Assembly (NCBI RefSeq): GCF_937616625.2
Contig: NC_065571.1
Coordinates: forward strand, 10,852,501 to 10,916,500
Direction: 5' to 3'
From: Mercurialis annua
Taxonomy: Eukaryota; Streptophyta; Magnoliopsida; Malpighiales; Euphorbiaceae
DNA: 64,000 nucleotides
The position numbers were made by a program, and so were the translations under genes. The notes under the pieces are model-generated. The model ran no database searches. It saw only the letters and a list, made by a program, of their open reading frames with translations, and had not been told where the DNA came from. Below are positions 58,113 to 64,000 of this stretch, piece after piece (the first letter of the stretch is position 1; each line of letters opens with the position of its first letter).

Positions 58113-61100
58113 TTTGTTTTCATGCTTGGATGATTACAAGCATATTTGATTGCTCTCTCCTTGTTGGTGAGTACACTTTGGCTTTAGCCGTATTTGTTGG
58201 TTGCCATATAGGTTGACACATAAGAGAATACGTTAGGCGTTGGCCTTGTGTTGCTTTTAAAGGATTTTTGTGTTAAATTTTTAAGCATGATTTGTGGCTA
58301 CGCGTTGCTTGGTCACGCATTGGTTTTATTGAGAAAATTATTTTGATTCGATTTGTGTTTTGACACGAGAATTGGAAGGTAAGTCTAGTTTTAATACTTT
58401 CAAAAAAAATGTGATTTTTGGTAATTTTCAAATAAAAATAAATTTCACGTATTTCAGAATCTTAGGTTGGCTTGGTATTGACCAAAGATTATTTTCAAAA
58501 TAATAATATTTATAAGATGATTCACCATTTTGAGGATTTAATATTGTTGTTGTTATTTTTTTTTACCATGATGTGGTATGTCCACGTTGAAGCGTCGTTG
58601 GTCATATGTTTGGTATTTTTGTGGTTGGCTGAATTAGGTGTATACAGAATGGTTGTTGTGATTTACCTTTTTCACACTTTAGTTTTTGAATTGATGCTTA
58701 ATACTTGAGTTAAGTGAGCTCCTATTTTGAAAGAAAAATGAGATTTTATTTAAATGCTTCTTTCCGAATTTATAAATGCTTTGAATACGTTTTATAAATG
58801 GTTGTTGTGGGTTTGACTTGGGTCACCCAAAGTGGGAGTTGAGCTTGATAGTTGTAATGACTCGTCTAACTCGGTGATTTATTAAATTAAAATACTTTGG
58901 GAATTTTAATCAATTGTTTCATATAAATAATTTTTTTTAAAGAAGTGATTTTTTAAACTGTGGAGCTCGACTAGAACTTGAAAACTATTGCGACTTAATT
59001 TAGGTTTGAAAAGAGTTTAAAATGCTTTCCTTTTGATCGATGTCATACCAAATGTTGATTTTATTACAACGATTCTGAGTATGTTGTGACATGTTTTGTT
59101 TTGAGATTTGAGATATGACTAGATTATATGGGTTCTGTATGCCATGTCGGTCGTTATATAGTAATCAAATTGGATATTTCATGCTCAATGCTTTTGCTGA
59201 CATGTTAGTTGCCTTCAATGGTTATGATTTGTTATATGGAAAGATATTTGGATTAAATGCGGGATGAGGCATGCTTCGGTGATTTATGGTTAGGTGAAAA
59301 TGATAACTTGTTGGTGTTGTTCGTTTTAGTAGTCTCGTATAATGGTTAAGATTTTTTATGTTAGTTGTTTTATCTTGTTTTTCTCGTTGTGCGGATAGCA
59401 CATGAGGTCATTGCTAGTAGGCGTTGCTTTGGCTTAACCTTGATGATTATCATTGATATTTAAGTCGAACTTTTGTTTAGCCCTTATGTTTTATTTTATT
59501 ATTTTGTTTATGGGTCGAGATCTTTGGGTTTTGATATGGAAGATGAGGAAAGTATTTCTTTGGAACGGTTGGTGGTTCCTGATTATCCTAGATAAGGATA
59601 TTGGAAATTCTGACCCGAGGAGATATATCGGTGTATTATCACACTGGTGCTTATATTATGTTGGACGGCGCGATGCCGAAACTGAAAGTAAGTTTCGTAG
59701 ATATTATGGTATGTGTCGTTTTTATTGAAGTATAATTTCAGTTTGGTTGAGGTTAATTTGGAAATTATTTTCGCATAAGGAAATTTAGTGGTGTAGTCAT
59801 TTTGATATGTTATGTTAGTATCATATGATTTGGTGGTTGCAAGTATGTAATTTGGGAAATATTTTGAGGCTATCGAGTGCACATCTCACAGAGTGTAATG
59901 TCTAGCAAATGTTTATTGAAAAATTGATTTCAAATGTTTATTTGCTAAAGTAATTGAAATGTTTTTATCACGTAATTGTGCCCAGACATACTATGAACAT
60001 GCATTTTTGTATGTCACGAATAGGAAATTGCATTGAGCACTGAGTATGTTCACTAAATAAAAAGAAAATTAATAATTGATACATGCATAATAGTACATGC
60101 ATCACGTGCATAGAAATGATTAGAGTTGGATACAACTCTTTGGGGATGAGAGATGTCATCACCCTGGCGCACAATTACGTAAAATGGATTTTATCAATAA
60201 AGTGTTTTGAGGAAAATATTTTGAAACAAACTCGCGAGTCACTTTGGGATAAATGTATTTTAAATGATTTTGAAACTGTTACCGAAATGTAGCTAGACAA
60301 ATACTCTGTGATGATGGTGCTGAATTGATGATTACGTTATGATTGATTGGTTTGTAGTATCATAATTTTGTATTTCGTAGGAAGTAGTATTGGATATAAG
60401 GTTGCACTCTAGTTATTGTTGTAATATGTATGATAGGATTTTGAGGTCAGATTAGAAGGCTTACGTGCTAACTTCCGAGTTGTGATTTGAGAGTTGTTGG
60501 ATTAAGGGATTTGGTTATGCTCCACGTGTGTGTATATATTGTCATTTTAAAAGAAGTTTTGTTTTTACATGTTCCATTTTGTTTAAACATTTTGATATAC
60601 TTAAATAGAATATTGTGCGAGCGAGGATATTTTCAATATAAATTTATTTTCCCATTTTGACAAAGGATAAAATTTTATCAAGTTTTAATTAAAGAGAATA
60701 AAAAAATTTGTTAGTTGAACAGTTTTATAGATTTGAAAACTTATTTGAAAGTAACGTGTAACTGTAAATTCAAATACGAATGTTTTAAAATTTTAATGTG
60801 TTCTCAAAACTGGAGTTTTCCCAACAGTAAAAGTATTTTGGTTTTAAATATAAAAAGAGTCATAAGATATTAATGTCTTTTAAAGAGAAGAGGAAAGTTG
60901 TAATGTTTTGTAATTTGAATTATTTCCCTATAAGTTTGGTTTTGAGCATAACCAATGATCCGATTACTGGTGAATGTGATTTAGGTGATCTCTTGTTAGC
61001 AAATTTATATTTATATTTGGTGAAACAATTTTGAGAATTTCAGTTTGGTTCGGATTTATGAGTTAGTCGATTTGTGAATTCTGATGAGTAGGTTTCGACA

Positions 61101-62173
61101 GTAAAGGTTGGTGGATCAATACTGTTGATTGTAAATTTTTGCTATTGAAAGTGGGATATCGTTTCATTTGGTTGTTAAACCTTTTGTGTGCAGAATAAAA
61201 TTTGGTTTGTACAAAATTGGTATGTATGTTGGCATTTAATTACCTAAGGTAACTTCGGGATGTATGCTTGCTTATGGTATGAGTGGAAGAATTTTTTTTA
61301 AATGAGTTGGTTTGTATGTAGTTTGAAGATTTTGTTATCATTAGTTAAAGTGATATACTCCTTGGAATGTCATTATGTAGTACGTGTTTATGGATTCGTT
61401 AAGGTTAATGGTTTTGTCGAGTTTAGTCCTTGTCGTGTGTACAGCTTGATTCTCATGATGTTTTAAAGTTTGTTGGTATATTTGTTTGATATAATGAGTT
61501 TAATTATATGCTTTGATATGGGATAATAGGTGTAGGCATGTTAAGTAGGCGGCGAGAGTTGCTTGATGTTATTAATGAGGATTTCAAGATTTCCATTTTG
61601 AAGTGTTAGATTTTAGTATTGTAAGGATTACAATTTGAGTTTCGAGCTTGTCCTTGCACATTGTTAAGGTTGTTATGATAGCTGTTAAAACTCAAGCGAG
61701 TTTTGGTAACCTCCCTTGTGAGCATGTTTAATGTTTATAGTTAGATAATCTTGGAGGTTTATATTTTGTTTAATCAAGTAATAGTTTGGAGCACCGAACT
61801 GCCAAATTTATAATTTTGCGCACATGTGCGTTGTGTCGATTTGAGTTTGTTGATTTATGTAAGTGGTGTTTTGAGTTATCTTTTGAGGTACAATTTGTTA
61901 AGTTGTGTTTATGCAAGTGCATAAGTTGATGAGTAAAGGTATTGCTATGGTCCAGTTGGGTTGATCACTCATTTGAGAAATCTACTTGGGAGACATAACT
62001 CGTTTTGTTGAATTGTTATATTTTACCTTCATTGGTTACTTGGGGTATCTTGTTTATGCATTTTCACGTTGGTGATGTGCGGTTTTTTTTTTGTTCGGCT
62101 TTTATGTAATATTATATTATGTTTTACGTGGGTTGTTTTTATGTTTTAAATTCGAGGACGAATTTTATATAAG

Positions 62174-62183
62174 TTGGGGAGAA
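62174..62183 (+). other. Polypurine tract of the LARD
   Basis: TTGGGGAGAA directly before the 3' LTR start TGTAATACCCCG, the normal place for the plus-strand primer. Confidence 0.85.
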
Positions 62184-64000
62184 TGTAATACCCCGTGTTT
62201 TTCCGGCTTGTTCCTATGATTTTTTTCGATGTTTTTCGGGTTGGTCCTTGGTGGTTTGGTTCCTTGAAACCATGATTTGGTTTTCATAACCTTCGGTGTG
62301 TTGTTTTGATTAGGTTCTGAGACTTATCGAATAAGTGTTTATCTGTTTTCCTGATATGACATGCTTTAATAAAATGTCCATATCTCCCAATTGCACCGTC
62401 GGATCGGGCCGCCGTTCGGATATGTTGTTCCTGAGAGGATTTACTAAAATCTGGTCGGTCGGATCGTGTTTTTATTGAATTCGCGGGCGCGAACTATAGT
62501 TAGCGGTCGCTAACTAATGCTGTTGAAGTTAGCGGGTGCGAACTATACTTAGCGGGCGCGAACTTGCACTGTTCAGTTCGCTGTTTTTCTATTTAAAGAC
62601 CCCTTATTCGACCCAAACTCTTTTCCTTCGACTTTTAAAACCCTAAAACGGCTGGAGTCATATTCTAACTCATTCCTATCAACATTCCTCTCAATTTTAA
62701 TCCTTGGTAAGTGTTTGTAATCTTTCCTTTGTGGTTTTATCTCTAGTTCTTCAATTCTAGCAATTCTAAATCCTATATCCCTATATGTGTGTGGTTGTAG
62801 GCTGATTTGGGTTGATTGATTTCTGGGTTTTATTATTCTTAGTCTAATCAAGAGGTATGTGGTTCTAATCCCTTCTTATATGGTGTAGAGATTGCTAAAT
62901 TGTTGTATGAATCTATACTTGAGTGTTTTGGCTTTATATTTTCTGTTTTGCTTTGATTTGAAATTCTGGAAATAATCTATGTGTATTGGTTGTGACTTAT
63001 TGATGTTGGCTATACATTGGATGATTGGAATACTTGTTTGATTGAAGGTTTATATGGAGTTGTTGTCGTTCTTGATTTATAATTCTGTTTTAAGCCTTTA
63101 TTAAAAATCTGGAAATTTCAAAGTAAATGAATCATAGGTTGTTAGATGTTTAACAATACATTGGGTGATTGGAGGAATCGTTTAAATGAAATAATGTATC
63201 ACTTGGGTTAAGTTGTGGAATTGAATTCTGTTTTGAACTTTAAACTAAAAGCTGAAAATGTTATTTTGAAGGTTAAAAGATTGTTAATGGGAAATTCCTA
63301 CTTTGGGTGATTGGATATAATTGACTAAGGCTAGATTATATGTTAAAGGTGGTTTTAATTGGAATAAAACGTTGTTTTAAGAATATTTACATATGACTGG
63401 AAATCATTTGAGTATATAAAGGATGTTAGTTTACCTTGGGTTATTTGGATAACAAATTATTGTTATGGCATTTAAGGTAGAATTATTTTACAATGGTTTT
63501 AAAGGCTATCTAAGTGTGCAGTTCAGATCTGAGTTTATCATTTCAATGTGTTTTGGAGTCATGTTTATTTACACTTAATGTGTTTTAATTGAGAAATATG
63601 AACTCCGGGTGGAATTGTCAAGTGTTGAACAGTCTATTGGTTATTGTTGCTATTTGTGGTATTGGTTTGAATTTTGGTTAAGCTTAGAGTGAGTTCCTTG
63701 TTTTCAAATACATTGGTTTCATTTTAAAGGATTTAACTTTGGATTTTACTCTGGTTGGGTCGGGTTAGACTTGTGTCGCCCGACATGTTGTGTTAAGCAT
63801 ATAGTTGATATATGGCTAACACACTACTCTGGGATATGTTGGATTTCGAAAAGGTGTTGTTGAATTATATTACTCTGGATTGTTTTTTGGAAAACGAGAA
63901 CTCACCTAAACTTAACTAGTTATTGTATTGGTTGGATATGTATGTACTTTGGCTTTGGGATTACTGTGTTTCGAATGTTGATCTTTGGTTGTGTTAAGAT
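62184..64000 (+). repeat. 3' LTR of the LARD-like element (cut by window end)
   Basis: Matches 54902-56718 at a constant offset of 7282 bp. The differences seen are T at 56146 against A at 63428, and A at 56321 against C at 63603. About 960 bp of this LTR, the target duplication and the rest of the host copia lie beyond the window. Confidence 0.9.

Larger units (their letters stand above)
57681..62183 (+). other. Non-coding interior of the LARD-like element
   Basis: About 4.5 kb with stops in all frames. I found no zinc knuckle, protease, reverse transcriptase, RNase H or integrase motif. It is rich in TTGG, TTTGG and GTT words. A four-unit repeat of about 45 bp lies near its start (57932-58112). 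Conservation of this non-coding interior in other copies would be needed to prove a LARD family. Confidence 0.7.
54902..64000 (+). mobile_element. Young LARD-like non-autonomous LTR retrotransposon (right end outside window)
   Basis: The 5' LTR is 54902-57680, the primer binding site at 57685, a 4.5-kb interior to 62183, a purine tract TTGGGGAGAA, and the 3' LTR from 62184 past the end of the window. The LTRs are about 2.78 kb, and over the 1817 compared bases I found two substitutions and no gap, so insertion was recent. The interior has no gag or pol domain that I can recognise, only short frames of T-rich DNA, which fits LARD-type elements mobilised by relatives. The TGTAATACCCC start and long LTRs recall Tekay-like Ty3/gypsy elements. 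It sits in an older copia element. Confidence 0.85.

Noticed and set aside
57401..59728. Several 70-90-residue frames in the LARD
   Set aside because: None has a retroelement domain; composition is that of T- and G-rich non-coding DNA.

Overview
This is nuclear DNA of a flowering plant, almost certainly a dicot. It is very AT-rich and gene-poor, with one spliced gene among many nested plant transposable elements: L1-type LINEs, Ty1/copia and Ty3/gypsy LTR elements, TRIMs, a LARD-like element, tRNA-headed SINEs, and hAT- and Mutator-type MITEs. No prokaryotic feature, CRISPR array or rRNA gene was seen. The species cannot be fixed from the sequence.

The one convincing protein-coding gene is on the minus strand, from 30495 down to 23131. 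Its four exons join in frame with GT-AG introns into a 435-residue WD40 protein of the WDR25 family. Intron 3 is about 5.5 kb. It holds a MITE-like fold-back (24883-25125) and an LTR element with an Athila-ORF1-like reading frame (25819-28457). GGCCCA (site II type) boxes lie about 100 bp upstream of the start codon. A second small coding-like piece is an orphan 41-codon first-exon-like stretch at 48512-48634.

Layout: 1-1200, nothing recognised. 1200-6010, a decayed LINE with a 318-bp Mutator-type MITE inside its C-terminal domain. 6013-12200, MITEs, a SINE inside a hAT MITE, and a complete 5'-truncated LINE insertion. 12800-16000, a broken Ty3/gypsy pol and an LTR region. 16900-18520, two hAT-type MITEs. 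18974-21170, a 2.2-kb fold-back element full of ATCATAA repeats. 23131-30640, the WDR25-like gene. 30700-38000, tandem duplications, MITEs, two SINE-like units, a LINE RNase H fragment and a palindrome cluster. 39600-40700, a reversed Tat-like LTR with primer binding site. 41251-41784, a damaged TRIM. 44775-48402, an old copia element with an intact TRIM in its gag and a second LTR inside its 3' LTR. 48768-49105, a hAT MITE. 53095-54901, a second copia, cut by the last element. 54902 to the window end, a young LARD-like LTR retrotransposon whose 2.78-kb LTRs differ at 2 of 1817 compared positions.

No new multi-gene system was found. The most informative features are the young non-autonomous LTR element, the ATCATAA fold-back, the nested insertions with readable target-site duplications, and the orphan exon.
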